This document shows, piece by piece, positions 56,562-64,000 of a stretch of DNA of 64,000 nt. The translations under genes and the position numbers were made by a program. The notes beneath the pieces were generated by a model. The model searched no databases. It saw nothing but the letters and a program-made list of their open reading frames with translations, and was not told where the DNA came from. The DNA is from Basidiobolus meristosporus CBS 931.73 (lineage: Eukaryota > Basidiobolomycota > Basidiobolomycetes > Basidiobolales > Basidiobolaceae). Numbering within the stretch: the stretch's first letter is position 1; each line of letters opens with the position of its first letter. The DNA is taken from contig MCFE01000348.1 in assembly GCA_002104905.1 (NCBI GenBank), positions 1-64,000 of the forward strand, read 5' to 3'.

Positions 56562-57344
56562 TCAGTGTGGCTCAGGGATGATCGTGACAAATCCATTTGG
56601 ATCGACCAGCTCAGGCTTGTTGAGAGGCTCCGTATTGTTTCGATTCTTGATCCCTCGGCGTTTACGCAGATAGAACACGAGAAAAACGGCGCCTATGGAG
56701 CCTACGACCCCAAGGCCGATCAGGATATATCCCCAGACGGGGAAGCGGTTAAAGTCGTCGGTATCGGTGCAGATTTTTTTACGGTCGCTGCAGTTGTTCG
56801 AGAAACACTGACGATCCTCTTGGCAGTTCTCCCCATTGTTGTACGAGGGGATGCATTGCAAGGATAGACTGTTGCAGAATGTCCCCTTCACACAGTTGTC
56901 CCGGGTGACTCCGACGAGGGTTGCGTTATCAAGATTACACGTCTGGTTTAGCTGGACTTCTTTGAGGACGCAGCGTTGACTTAGACATACGCTGGCTTTC
57001 CCGGCGCACGAATCGTCTCTTCCGGGCGAGCAGGCGTCTCCGGTCTTGATTTTAGGCAGGCATTTCAGTTGATCATCGGGACAAAATTCCGACTCAGCAT
57101 TGCATAAGGCAGGCTGCTTCCATTCCGCTGGCCACCCCAGCGGAGACTCGTTGAATTTGCACCCTTTCAATGTACACTGGTTGTTTGCGGGATCGCAGGC
57201 TAGTGTGTAATTGTGGCAAGGCCCCTTCTCATGCAATTGAATATTGGGATTGGGCGAGCATGTGTCGCCTATATTCGACGCTGAGACGAGAGTACAAATG
57301 CCGATGAACCAAACCCATTTGCCAGGCAAGCCGATGCTATGCAT
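56562..57344 (-). CDS. Cysteine-rich type I membrane protein
   Basis: 260 residues from ATG 57344, chosen because it gives a signal peptide (MHSIGLPGKWVWFIGICTLV, cleavage probably near SAS) and is the first ATG in frame. The lumenal part, to about residue 200, has more than 20 Cys in repeated C-x(n)-C patterns (GDTCSPNPN, GDACSPGRDDSCAGKASVC, NGENCQEDRQCFSNNC) and several N-glycosylation sites. One membrane helix (ILIGLGVVGSIGAVFLVFYL, about 206-225) is followed by RKRRG and a short cytosolic tail ending IIPEPH. The Cys spacing resembles Dickkopf/EGF-like fungal surface proteins. Its role is not known; a cell-surface or cell-wall sensor is a guess. Confidence 0.8.
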   Translation of the reverse strand: MHSIGLPGKWVWFIGICTLVSASNIGDTCSPNPNIQLHEKGPCHNYTLACDPANNQCTLKGCKFNESPLGWPAEWKQPALCNAESEFCPDDQLKCLPKIKTGDACSPGRDDSCAGKASVCLSQRCVLKEVQLNQTCNLDNATLVGVTRDNCVKGTFCNSLSLQCIPSYNNGENCQEDRQCFSNNCSDRKKICTDTDDFNRFPVWGYILIGLGVVGSIGAVFLVFYLRKRRGIKNRNNTEPLNKPELVDPNGFVTIIPEPH

Positions 57345-57492
57345 TAGGGCGTTTTCAAATGATTCCTGCACGAGAAGGGTAAATCTCTGGGAGGAGCGCT
57401 GGTTTCTTATGGACGTAGCTTCTCCAAAAAGCGCCACCTAGAAGGAGGTTTAAATGACAACTGCGAGCTCAATCTTGAACCAACCGGTTGAC

Positions 57493-57500
57493 TTATATAA
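57493..57500 (-). promoter_or_regulatory. Possible TATA box of the cysteine-rich protein gene
   Basis: TTATATAA, about 150 bases before ATG 57344. The spacing implies a 5' leader longer than at neighbouring genes. Confidence 0.45.
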
Positions 57501-57937
57501 TCTGAGTGGGATTATTCACGACAATGGACATTGATGAGGAGGCATTCGACTTGCTCGCCCTTCACCTCGTCGTCATAATCCATTGTACGCTAGCCATCCT
57601 CCGACGATCGGAGACTTTTACGCTTTTCTGATTGTTTCTATACAGCTACGCGTATTTGCAGTTTTGGGAAATGGCATGATCGACTGATAAGAAGGCATCC
57701 ATCTATCCATCCAGATATGGAGCAAGTCATTTCATCAAAATCGAAATGGATGCACACCAAAAATTCTTTCAGGTGGATACAGGGCAGGCAGATGGTTGGG
57801 TGAATTCGACGATCCCTCTCGATGGCTAGCCCAATAGGCGGTGGCCGCCCTAAAGCGCACGAAACGTGGTGTGGCTTGATGTGGGCTGATAAGAAGCCGA
57901 TAACTCAAAATTGTCCGAGTTAAACTTTATTGGGCAA

Positions 57938-57945
57938 TATATAAG
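57938..57945 (+). promoter_or_regulatory. TATA box of the ankyrin-like gene
   Basis: TATATAAG, about 50 bases before ATG 57994. Confidence 0.65.
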
Positions 57946-57993
57946 CTCCTCCCTACTGACCGCGTTTCGTTTCCGACGTATCGCTTGAGGAAA

Positions 57994-58799
57994 ATGGGCT
58001 CGCAAATCTTGGTTCAACGTTCGAACACCAAGCTATCCTGTCAGCAAACGGCTCAACATCCCACTCTCAAACTAACCTCTCGGCAAAGGGTTCAGCTCTG
58101 GATGAAAGCCATAAAGCACGCGCAAGTAGACCAAGTCAAGAGTCTGTTGAAGCGCTATCCTGGCCTCATTCGGGCCCAGGTTGCGGAGAAAATCCCTTAC
58201 CCGACCAGCATCCCGGCCGACGTCATACAGATCCTGGGCGAAGATACACATAATCTGACCGGCCTTCACTATTCGCTTCTCTACATGATTGCGGAAAAAT
58301 CCCGGAAGGCCAACACCTTGAAAACATCCAAAACCTTCGAGGCAAGAAGCTGCATAGTTGCCCTTTTGATCGAGGTAGGCTTGTTCTTGCTAGGAACTGA
58401 ACAGAATCACCCGGAAACTTACTGAGATCATGGTTATAGCACTCAACATCCGGTGATATCAACGATCTGTGCTGGGGTTTTGCCAACACGGCAATGCACT
58501 TGGCCGCACTGACCGGCGATGAAAGTGTCATCTACAATATTTTGAACAAGGGTGGAGAGTCCGGTGCATCCAACCTGTTTGGCATTTCTGCGCTTGATAT
58601 CATTGACAACACGCGGAACTTACAGGCCTCATGGATTCACCACAGTACTGGTGACAGTAAGCAGCATTCATCAACTAGACAAGAGAGCTTCGATTGCGCA
58701 GAGCGTAGAGGCCGCAGTCGCCAATGCAAACCCCTTAATGATACTGTAAAATATTTTCGTGGTGAATCTGACACTGACTTCAATAGGATGTTTTATTGA
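57994..58799 (+). CDS. Ankyrin-repeat-like protein, 3' end uncertain
   Basis: Exon 1 is 57994-58374 (MGSQILVQRSNTK), followed by an intron of 65 bases (GTAGGC to TTATAG) and exon 2 from 58440. Joined, the frame reads LLIEHSTSGDINDL, then the ankyrin pattern TAMHLAALTGDESVIYNIL, and NLFGISALDII. An earlier helical part (LWMKAIKHAQVDQVKSLLKR, near residues 38-57) and GLHYSLLYMI look like degenerate ankyrin units. After about 58620 the frame loses repeat character. It stays open to TGA at 58797, but an alternative frame (DKRASIAQSVEAAVANANP) also looks coding, so a further intron, a frameshift or a decayed end is possible. Ankyrin proteins act as protein-binding scaffolds; no partner can be named. 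Confidence 0.6.
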
Positions 58800-59048
58800 G
58801 GTGAGGTGAGCAATATCAAACCACAAGAGATCGTCCTTCTTTGGGCGATACCAAGCCAGGCTGCGTCCTTCGCAACGCACAAGAGGTTGTACTTCTGGCC
58901 AAGACAGCCGTGGATCCGACTACCAAGTTCAGATCCATCCGAAATCAGTGATTCATGCATTTACTTAGACAATAAAACAATCCACTTCCCATAAGATCTC
59001 CCAAATATTGACCATTGGATTTTTCAATTTCCTCTCTTGTCTCCGACC
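58800..59048. other. Spacer between ankyrin-like and Nse2 genes
   Basis: No TATA box or repeat recognised. The region before 59049 is pyrimidine-rich (TTTTTCAATTTCCTCTCTTG). Confidence 0.4.
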
Positions 59049-60215
59049 ATGTCGCAACGCTCTTTGGGAGAAAGCTCGTATCAAGCCTCGCAAAGGAATG
59101 AGCCTTCCACCGACCCGTACTTCGACCCCACCTACGCCACAAAGATCGGTTCTTACCTGACCGATTTCGACTCTCTACTTAACCAAGTCACTGAAGCATA
59201 CGGCCACCTGACCGAGGCAGCGGTCGATCTTGAAAACATCAATGACGAGGTAGTGAGGCCAACCCAGCTTTCCTGAAGCACCGGCACCTAACCAGCTCGA
59301 ACCTCCCCCAGGTCCAGCCCTTAGATGACGGGGTAAAAAAGGTGATCGACGTCGAAGCGCAGCTTAAACTTCAGCAACGACTGTTAAACGACATCAAGAT
59401 GAGGATTTCCCGCGGCGAACAGATAGTAAGGAACCAGCACCACAGAAGCCTCTCACCCCATCAACCCACGATTTTTCTTACCTCTGTGTCTTCTCTCAAG
59501 CCAAGTCTGGTGCAGCACTTCAAAAACGAATACAGAAACGCGCTCCGAAAGTGGAACGAGCGCACCGAGGATGTCCGGTATCTAAACAACGAGAACTATC
59601 TCGACTTCAAAGCGAAAGTCTGGGTATGGCTCCCCGACCTCCCTTGGATTGCCCGAACTCGGCAACTTAAATCTAGACTTGAATATATGTAGGAGGTGAA
59701 CCATCCCAACGATCCCATGCCCCCTTTGGTCGATGATGGAGAGCAAGACGAGGACATCATGGTTATGAGCACCTCGACCGTGACGCTGAAATGCCCCATC
59801 ACCACCACTTATCTTGAAGATCCAGTCACAAGGTGCTGTAAAGCAACACTAGGCAGCATGGCTTGGAACCACGTCTAACCAATTCTTCAGTCAAGTGTGC
59901 AAACATAGTTTCTCGAAGGAGGCCATCGTAACCCATATCCGTCGAACACAAACCACGGCTGCCGCCTGTCCAGTTTCAGGTCCGGTATTTATCAACGTGA
60001 GCCATGCGTCGAGCATATATTCATTTTGTCCACAGGGTGCAACAAGTTCATCAAGATCTCGGACCTGAAGCCCAACAAGTCGTTGGCCCGCAGAGTGAAG
60101 CAGCATTTACAATCGCAGGGGGAGGAAGAGGAGGAGGAGGAGGTAAGGGACCACGCGTTCCCATTCTCGAGTGAACACCCGGCTAACCCCTTTTCAGTAC
60201 ATGGATGTAGAGTAG
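59049..60215 (+). CDS. NSE2: Nse2/Mms21 E3 SUMO ligase of the SMC5/6 complex
   Basis: Seven exons give 263 residues: 59049-59249, 59312-59425, 59501-59623, 59693-59832, 59891-59979, 60036-60142 and 60198-60215. All introns are GT-AG and the total is 792 coding bases. The N-terminal half is helical (DFDSLLNQVTEAYGHL, then DVEAQLKLQQRLLNDIK) and would bind the Smc5 coiled coil. The SP-RING follows: LKCPITT (Cys180), PVTSQVCKHSF (Cys196, His198) and CPVSGC (Cys219, Cys224), then IKISDLKPNKSLARRVK and an acidic tail ending EYMDVE. These ligand spacings fit yeast Mms21. It sumoylates DNA-repair proteins at damaged chromosomes. The third exon boundary (59425/59501) rests on the polypyrimidine tract; an unspliced reading is also open. 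Confidence 0.93.
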
Positions 60216-60274
60216 CTGGAGATTTGTACATAAATATAGATTTGATTGCTTTTCCCATCAATTCCCATCAATTC

Positions 60275-60280
60275 AATAAA
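60275..60280 (+). terminator. Poly(A) signal after Nse2
   Basis: AATAAA, 60 bases after the stop codon and 120 bases before the COG8 start. Confidence 0.5.
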
Positions 60281-60400
60281 CCTTGCTTAAAAATCTCCAT
60301 TGATTGATCAATCTTCCGGATCTTGTCAAATGGCGACCTGGTGAGTGGTTATGCATAATACCCACCATTCCATCATCCATCCTTGGGTATAGTCTTTGAG

Positions 60401-62056
60401 ATGTCAGAGGTAGATGATTACTTCCACACTCTAATCGAGTCCACCGTCGGACCTTCTCAGAAGGAACTCGTAAAGGAAGATTGGTGCAAAGAATATCTAG
60501 ACCATCTGACGGGTCTGTCCCTGAATGAGCTACGCGAAGAGCCGGTGTTGCTAGAGAAACGGGAGAAAGAGGTGACCGAAGAGCTCAAGGAGCTGGCGAA
60601 ACGAGAATACTTGGGCTTTGTCAGCGTTTACTCCTCTTCCGAAACAGTGTCCAGCACCCTCTCGACCATCGACCACAAATTAAATAGCCTACTCTCGGTG
60701 TTGCCCTCGCTGGAGAAGTCGTACGTCTCCTTCAACGCCGAGGTGACCAGCATCCAGGCCGACCGCAGCAAGTTATCCCTGATACTGAACAACTACAACA
60801 ACCTGCTGGAGGTTCTGGAGATCCCTCAGTTGATAGATACTTGCGTAAGAAATGGCTACTACGCCGAGGCTTTGGAGCTCTCTTCACATGTCAGGCGCTT
60901 GTGCCTACGACACCCGACTGTAGATTTGCTCGAGCAGGTCTCCCAATCTGTAGAGAAGTCCATCGCCCACATGCTGTCGCAATTGCTGGTACTTCTACGC
61001 GGACCAATCAAGCTTCCCCTCTGTTTACGGGTGATTGGATTTTTGCGACGTATGGAGGTTTTCGACGAGGCGGAGCTTCGAGTGCTGTTCTTGAAGTCGA
61101 GAGACGCCTACTTTGAGCAGCTCGTCCACGAGCTCTCGGTGGAGATGATCGACCCGGTGAAGTTCCTGCGCAGATATATCGACCTGTGCAGAGACGAGTA
61201 CTTCGACATCGTGAGCCAATACCAGGCCATCTTTGCGGAAGAGGATTTGGACCCGAATGAACGAACCTCGACCAAGGTCATCTGCTCCGACTATATATCG
61301 CAGATTGTTGTTCGATTCACCGCCACCCTTACCAAGCACACATCCGCCATCCACGACATAAGCGCGCTCTCCTCCCTACTGACGCAGGCAATGTTCTGCG
61401 GCATGTCTTTGGGCCGCATCGGACTGGACTTTCGTCAGATCATCGGGAGCATCTTTGAACGCCGAGTCAGTGTGATCGTTAAGGAATTGATCGTCGACGG
61501 GACCGAGGAGTTCCAGCGGGAGATCGAGGAGGTGATGAAGAAGAACGTCTCATGGCTGACCAACAACAAGGCTCTCACTACCGAACCGGCCAAGACCACC
61601 AGCAGATCCGTGTTTGCACCACCCACCTCGTTGGTGAACTTCCCACCGCTCGCCCGACTCACCAACGCGTTCCTTTCCGCCTTCAACTCGCTGCGCTTAC
61701 TGGCCCCCATCTCGATCATGAGAGATCTGAGCATCCAGATCGACCACTCCCTGATGGACGCAACCAAATCCATCCAGTCCTACGCCGCTCACAAGTCGGA
61801 CATCTGGTCGAGTCGGCCGGAGGAGAAGGCGATCTTCGAGAGATTCTGCGAGCTGTTCGTCAACTCGTTCATCCCGTACATCAAGCGATGCTTCGTCGAG
61901 GGGGTGTACGCCGACATCCTCTTCACCGAAGCGAAGGCAAGAGACATCCTCCCGGTTGAGCCGATCCTGGAGGTGTTGGGAGGCTACATCAAGCCACCCG
62001 CCAACAACTCACCCACCACCGAAGAAACCAACCAACCCACCCTATCTCCTGCATGA
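60401..62056 (+). CDS. COG8: Conserved oligomeric Golgi complex subunit 8
   Basis: 551 residues, one exon, from ATG 60401 (MSEVDDYFHTLIESTVG) to TGA 62054. The N-terminal 150 residues have the COG8/Dor1 pattern: YLDHLTGLSLNELREEPVLL, LGFVSVYSSSETVSSTLSTI and the helical stretch to LEIPQLIDTCVRNGYYAEAL. The middle has LLVLLRGPIKLPLCLRVIGF and MIDPVKFLRRYIDLCRDEYF, and the C-terminal part has PLARLTNAFLSAFNSLRLLA. Human and yeast proteins are near 610 residues, so this is slightly short, mainly in the tail (a Thr/Asn/Pro-rich end, NNSPTTEETNQ). COG8 belongs to lobe B of the tether that returns vesicles within the Golgi. The frame is also open upstream, but no ATG precedes it. No TATA box was seen. 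Confidence 0.95.
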   Translation: MSEVDDYFHTLIESTVGPSQKELVKEDWCKEYLDHLTGLSLNELREEPVLLEKREKEVTEELKELAKREYLGFVSVYSSSETVSSTLSTIDHKLNSLLSVLPSLEKSYVSFNAEVTSIQADRSKLSLILNNYNNLLEVLEIPQLIDTCVRNGYYAEALELSSHVRRLCLRHPTVDLLEQVSQSVEKSIAHMLSQLLVLLRGPIKLPLCLRVIGFLRRMEVFDEAELRVLFLKSRDAYFEQLVHELSVEMIDPVKFLRRYIDLCRDEYFDIVSQYQAIFAEEDLDPNERTSTKVICSDYISQIVVRFTATLTKHTSAIHDISALSSLLTQAMFCGMSLGRIGLDFRQIIGSIFERRVSVIVKELIVDGTEEFQREIEEVMKKNVSWLTNNKALTTEPAKTTSRSVFAPPTSLVNFPPLARLTNAFLSAFNSLRLLAPISIMRDLSIQIDHSLMDATKSIQSYAAHKSDIWSSRPEEKAIFERFCELFVNSFIPYIKRCFVEGVYADILFTEAKARDILPVEPILEVLGGYIKPPANNSPTTEETNQPTLSPA

Positions 62057-62068
62057 TAGCCGTTTCCA

Positions 62069-62074
62069 AATAAA
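62069..62074 (+). terminator. Poly(A) signal after COG8
   Basis: AATAAA, 13 bases after the COG8 stop codon. The convergent arrestin gene ends 100 bases further on. Confidence 0.5.
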
Positions 62075-62175
62075 CCCGTGTAGCATTGTGAAAAGATGAA
62101 TTATATTATAGAGATGTTACAAGGGCTTGGTACATATAAACATACATAAAACTACAGCGATTTAGATCCACGGCC

Positions 62176-63225
62176 TTAGTAAGCTCGTTCGCAGTCGGGA
62201 AGCATCGCCTCCATGTATGATGGGAGAGTGATGGCGGCTCGAGAGTAGCGCGGTGGCGCATTGTATTGACTACTCAGCTCAGGAACAATCACCACCGGCA
62301 AGCTGGTGCGGATCTTGCTGCGCGCGCCGTAGGCGTCGAGTATCTCGATTTTAGCGGTGATCCGGTGCTCGACCTTGATGAACGAGCTCTGCCCGTCATA
62401 CGACATGATCTTCTTGTCGGGGATGGCCAGGGACCAGGTTTTCTGGAAATCGTCGCCAACGGGAACCTGGGTTTTGTGGGATACCCGGGTGATCACCTTG
62501 CCCCAGGGGCCGAAGTCTCCTTTGCTGGGAACGTGGTAGCTGGTGTTCTGAACGATCCCCCAGCAGACGTTCTTCACGCGCAGGCCAGTGATTAATGGGT
62601 CTATGCTGACCGTGATGTCGATGCTCTCCTTTGGATGGAAGAAGTTCTTGGAGATGGTAAGCTCGTAGTCGAAGCGGTCCTTGCACGTGCCTTTGCTGCT
62701 GGCATGGGTTTGCGAGAAGCTCCAGAGAGAGAAGAGCCGGTGGATATGAATCTTCTTCTCCGCCGTGAGATTCCCAAACAGGCCGGCTTTCTCAGCGACC
62801 CCTTTGAGCTTGTACTCAATAGCTCCGCCCTCCACTTGCATCGAAGGCGGCAGCTCGCTCTTCAAAGGGAGCTCGAAGTTGTATTTGTACTTGCCTGCGG
62901 CAAGCTTCGTTGGTTTGTCCGCGGTGTCCAGGAAAGTCCATGCGTGAGAGATCAGCAACTCTTGATGGGACCCGATGTCTATGAAAAGCATACCGTTAGA
63001 TACACATCATCGCAACGAAAAGTCCACACTGGGGTTACCGCAGGAGCTCTTGTGACTGGAGAGCTTCACTTTCCCTTCGAAGGACAATCGGACGGTTTTC
63101 AGCTTGGTCGTTTCCGATAGGTCGAGCATCAAACAGCCTCGTAGCACGCAGCCAGCCGACTCCTCTGCAGCGCCTAGCATGACTAGGTTGTCCTCGAGTA
63201 CCAATATCGTAAATCGAGAAGACAT
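62176..63225 (-). CDS. Alpha-arrestin-like ubiquitin-ligase adaptor
   Basis: Two exons, 63225-63039 and 62978-62176, joined by a 60-base intron (GTAACC to TCATAG), give 329 residues. Exon 1 (MSSRFTILVLEDNLVMLG) and exon 2 to about residue 160 are the arrestin N domain (VRLSFEGKVKLSS, KLAAGKYKYNFELPLKSELP, EYKLKGVAEKAG). The C domain follows (YELTISKNFFHPKESIDITV, VPVGDDFQKTWSLAIP, VEHRITAKIEI). The tail has PPRY (about 304-307) and LPSY (about 314-317), the PY-type motifs by which fungal arrestin-related adaptors recruit Rsp5-type HECT ligases to membrane transporters. It is compact compared with yeast ART proteins, which have long extra tails. Which cargo it serves cannot be read from the sequence. 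Confidence 0.9.
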
Positions 63226-63292
63226 TTCTGTAAACGACTTGATGCAGCTAGGGGAGGATTCTTCTTTATCGGTCCTGATAGCCCAAATAAAC

Positions 63293-63300
63293 CTTATAAA
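63293..63300 (-). promoter_or_regulatory. TATA box of the arrestin gene
   Basis: Minus-strand TTTATAAG, about 70 bases before ATG 63225. Confidence 0.55.
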
Positions 63301-63408
63301 GAAATTAGATCAATCGAAGGCGGACTGATCTCATATTGATTGGGTCATCGGTGGATTCTTTTTGCCGATGGGATATAGCTAGGGGACGGTGGATGGTGGA
63401 TAGGTCTG

Positions 63409-63548
63409 TTTGGGAAATGCATTTGTAATGGTTTGGCTTGGTTGAGCAGACATGCTAACTTTGGGATATGCATTTGTAATAGCATAGCTCGCTAACTTTG
63501 GGATGTGCATTTGTAATAGCATGGCTCGCTAACTTTGGGAAATGCCTG
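63409..63548. repeat. 37-base tandem repeat in the arrestin-thioredoxin spacer
   Basis: TTTGGGATATGCATTTGTAA begins units at 63460 and 63497 that are 37 bases long; a partial unit starts at 63534. A related unit starts at 63409 (TTTGGGAAATGCATTTGTAA), 51 bases earlier. The units contain ATGCATTTG. They lie between the divergent arrestin and thioredoxin genes, within 280 bases of the thioredoxin ATG, and so could hold repeated protein-binding sites. Confidence 0.8.
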
Positions 63549-63635
63549 GAATTTGGTTGCTTTAATAGACTTTCTCGACAGTTGCATTACAAATAACCAC
63601 CCAACCAACACTTGCCATCCCGAGGGGAGCTCTGG

Positions 63636-63642
63636 TATAAAG
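63636..63642 (+). promoter_or_regulatory. TATA box of the thioredoxin gene
   Basis: TATAAAG, 50 bases before ATG 63686. Confidence 0.7.
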
Positions 63643-63685
63643 AGAGCTGGCGCACGCCTGTCCCACAGTATTCAACCCAACCAAC

Positions 63686-64000
63686 ATGGCCATCCAACAC
63701 ATCCACAGCGTATCTGAATTCGAAGAGTTGCTCAAGAGCGACAAATACGTCATCGTCGACTTCTTCGCCACCTGGTGCGGGTATGTATTCTGTGTCCACC
63801 GGATGATCACCAGACTTGGTACTAACCACATGGATTTCTAGACCTTGCAAGATGATCGCCCCCAAGTTCGAGAAACTCGCCGGAGATTTCCCCAACGCCA
63901 TCTTCGCCAAAGTGGATGTTGACGAGCTGCCGGACATCGCTGCATCGGCGTCGGTCCGTTCCATGCCAACCTTCCATATTTATAAGGATGGTCAGAAGGT
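63686..64000 (+). CDS. Thioredoxin, cut by the window end
   Basis: Exon 1 is 63686-63780 and exon 2 starts at 63842, separated by a 61-base GT-AG intron. The spliced protein starts MAIQHIHSVSEFEELLKSDK and has VIVDFFATWCGPCKMIAP, with the redox Cys pair at 31 and 34. KVDVDELPDIAASA and the cis-proline loop RSMPTFHIYKDGQKV follow. About 85 of the expected 105 residues are present. There is no organelle-targeting extension, so it is probably cytosolic. The family reduces protein disulfides for ribonucleotide reductase, peroxiredoxins and PAPS reductase, and is recharged by thioredoxin reductase. The intron splits the Gly codon of WCGPC. Confidence 0.96.

Noticed and set aside
57345-57437. N-terminal extension of the cysteine-rich protein
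   Set aside because: The extension begins at GTG, not ATG, and would bury the signal peptide; ATG 57344 fits better.
60321-60400. Upstream first exon of COG8 starting ATGGCGACC with a GTGAGT donor
   Set aside because: Splicing to the only good acceptor (GGGTATAG) gives a stop within a few codons; at most this is a 5' leader intron.
63409-63548. CRISPR-like array
   Set aside because: The units are contiguous 37-base tandem copies without unique spacers, and the genome is eukaryotic.

Overview
The window looks like a fungal nuclear chromosome, most likely a basidiomycete. It carries spliced genes with short GT-AG introns (about 50-75 bases) for typical fungal proteins: an Ato/GPR1 acetate transporter, an alpha-arrestin, COG8, Nse2 and thioredoxin. 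It also carries Tnp2-type (CACTA/Plavaka-like), PIF/Harbinger-like, Ty3/gypsy and Ty1/copia elements. The species is not identifiable by eye, and assignment to a rust or other Pucciniomycotina lineage would be a guess. No rRNA, tRNA or CRISPR array was recognised.

Bases 1 to about 52,200 are a transposon graveyard: AT-rich, very poor in CpG and full of stop codons. Most of it can be explained as nested insertions, supported by paired termini and target-site duplications (TSDs). A Tnp2-type DNA transposon (G, 10,728 to about 47,830) holds a repeat J. J holds a second Tnp2 element D (12,622-45,836). D holds gypsy-1 (12,648-25,560), two complete Harbinger elements (B, 28,034-31,436; C, 31,791-41,842) and two foldback elements. 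Gypsy-1 holds a third Tnp2 element E (18,336-24,814) inside its right LTR, E holds a solo LTR, and Harbinger C holds gypsy-3 (34,228-40,860). To the left lie older fragments: a Tnp2 copy at 1-2,350, gypsy-2 at 2,351-4,325, and Harbinger A at 5,981 to about 9,660. To the right lie an LTR fragment, a copia fragment and a K-repeat cluster up to about 51,540.

Both DNA-transposon families have two divergent genes around a short shared intergenic region: a transposase and a second protein of unknown function. The foldback elements end like the Harbinger elements and make the same 3-base TSDs, so they look like their non-autonomous relatives. Gypsy-3, the best preserved retroelement, has an extra ORF after integrase and has lost its protease and integrase acidic catalytic residues, apparently through CpG transitions.

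From about 52,200 the composition changes to GC-richer, CpG-containing DNA with compact host genes: a two-helix membrane protein (-), an Ato transporter (-), a cysteine-rich type I membrane protein (-), an ankyrin-like protein (+), the SUMO ligase Nse2 (+), COG8 (+), an alpha-arrestin (-) and a thioredoxin (+, cut by the window end). Six of these eight have a TATA box 50-150 bases before the ATG. They serve separate housekeeping roles (carboxylate transport, SMC5/6 sumoylation, Golgi trafficking, endocytic adaptor, redox) and show no sign of being a functional cluster.
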